NCBI RefSeq assembly: GCF_013114625.1
Contig: NZ_VTXD01000018.1
Coordinates: forward strand, 1 to 64,000
Direction: 5' to 3'
Length of the DNA: 64,000 bases
Source: Vibrio sp. 99-70-13A1
GTDB lineage: Bacteria; Pseudomonadota; Gammaproteobacteria; Enterobacterales; Vibrionaceae
Position 1 is the first letter of the stretch; the number at the start of each line of letters is the position of its first letter. Under the pieces are notes generated by a model. That model was given only the letters and a program-made list of their open reading frames with translations. It searched no databases and was not told the origin of the DNA. The position numbers and the translations under genes are program-made. Below are positions 63,414 to 64,000 of this stretch, piece after piece.

Positions 63414-64000
63414 ATTCATTCGATTAGTCGACACCAGAAAATCAAATTCAGAAACTCTAGCCAAAAATGATGGTTTCATCGAACTTGGCAAAGAAGTTGC
63501 GATGGGGAGATCTGCCTTCATCGCATCCACTGCGCGGTTACGAACCAATACTTCAAAGTGCAGATGTGGACCAGTCAAACGTCCAGTCGCACCTGAAAGT
63601 GCAATTTTTTGCCCACGCTTTATGGACTGTCCCTTTTTAACTAAGAACTTGTCCAAGTGCAGATAACGAGTTTTATAGACGCTATTATGTTCAATAACTA
63701 AATATTTACCTGCGTACGGGTGGTTTCGAACAGCCAATACCTTTCCATCCCCAATAGAGTATACGGGAGCTCCAACTGGCGTAGCAAAATCCGTCCCATT
63801 GTGTGGAGTCACTCTTCCTGTCACAGGGTGCTTACGCTTAGGGTTAAATGATGACGTAATACGTCGATATAGTTTATCTATTGGATAGCGGTTAAATGCT
63901 CGCTCTAAGCTTTCTCCATCCCTATCATAAAATCGTCCATCTTCTGCTAGAAATGCCGCAACTTCTCCAGTCGCTAATTTAAATAGAATCCCTTTTATTT
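63408..64000 (-). CDS. M23-family peptidoglycan endopeptidase (5' end outside the window)
   Basis: The frame is open to the end of the window, so the N-terminus is missing; the GTG at 63824 is only an internal Val. Visible are the tail of an upstream domain (FYDRDGESLERAF, YPIDKLYRRITSSFNPKRKHP) and the LytM domain with its zinc ligands: TPHNGTDFATP (HxxxD) and GPHLHFEV (HxH). ATPVGAPVYSIGDGKVL is also typical. It resembles MepM/YebA-like enzymes that cut peptidoglycan cross-links in the periplasm. The final residues (NRMNT) lie next to an 8-bp tandem array that contains the stop. Confidence 0.9.
   Translation of the reverse strand, partial: IKGILFKLATGEVAAFLAEDGRFYDRDGESLERAFNRYPIDKLYRRITSSFNPKRKHPVTGRVTPHNGTDFATPVGAPVYSIGDGKVLAVRNHPYAGKYLVIEHNSVYKTRYLHLDKFLVKKGQSIKRGQKIALSGATGRLTGPHLHFEVLVRNRAVDAMKADLPIATSLPSSMKPSFLARVSEFDFLVSTNRMNT

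Noticed and set aside
63408..63824. M23 peptidase starting at the GTG at 63824
   Set aside because: The frame continues open, with typical M23 sequence, to the window edge; the GTG is an internal Val codon.

Overview
The window looks like chromosomal DNA of a marine Vibrio, most likely near the Splendidus clade. The evidence is the moderately AT-rich sequence, the napFDABC order followed by a tiny membrane protein known from Vibrio and Photobacterium, divergent narQP, norR next to hmp, a PBPRA1643-type SEC-C protein, an OmpV/MipA porin, and several chemoreceptors and c-di-GMP proteins. I saw no rRNA, tRNA, insertion sequence, integrase, prophage or CRISPR array. It reads as ordinary chromosome with several compact regulated modules.

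Layout. 0.2-3 kb: two lipoproteins, one with a zinc-protease-like HExxH...EGxA pattern and one in the endonuclease/exonuclease/phosphatase fold. 3.2-11.6 kb: a complete mannosylglycerate module. MngA (PTS) imports and phosphorylates, MngB hydrolyses, ManA takes the mannose-6-P, a glycerate kinase takes the glycerate, and divergent MngR regulates. 12-18 kb: a GGDEF protein, DcuC, a chemoreceptor and a solute-binding protein. 18.3-25.6 kb: nitrate respiration, with narQP divergent from napFDABC plus a 45-residue membrane protein. NarP-like and FNR-like sites lie between them. 25.8-33 kb: LysE exporter, RhlE helicase, YeiR-like GTPase, a TDT transporter and a CHASE4-HAMP-PAS protein with no output domain. 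32.6-35.8 kb: hmp and norR, divergent, with a sigma-54 promoter and two NorR-type boxes between them. 35.9-39.7 kb: membrane-tethered redox and folding proteins and a shortened M16 peptidase homologue. 40-42.5 kb: a NemR-like repressor, curA and a GST, with the same operator in front of the repressor and of curA. 42.7-51.6 kb: RluA-type synthase, MipA/OmpV protein, small proteins, BCCT transporter, chemoreceptor and SEC-C protein. 51.9-58.6 kb: GAF-GGDEF, HD-GYP, a PL7 alginate lyase with a CBM32-like domain, and a doubly anchored coiled-coil lipoprotein. 58.7-64 kb: an ABC-F ATPase behind a leader-peptide attenuator, an SDR, a P-loop kinase, a GNAT, a small secreted protein and a partial M23 peptidase that runs off the window.

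Most interesting observations. (1) The ABC-F gene is preceded by a 26-codon leader ORF with a near-perfect Shine-Dalgarno. It is followed by repeated CTCAAG/CTTGAG arms that can form two alternative structures, one of which hides the ABC-F ribosome site. (2) About ten unrelated short tandem arrays (units of 5-19 bp) sit almost always just after stop codons and, where a terminator is recognisable, before it. Two of them overlap a stop codon. (3) An M16-like protein has lost its catalytic region. (4) A lipoprotein has a coiled coil and a C-terminal membrane helix that could bridge the two membranes.

All calls come from reading the sequence and from recalled family features. No database search or structure prediction was run.
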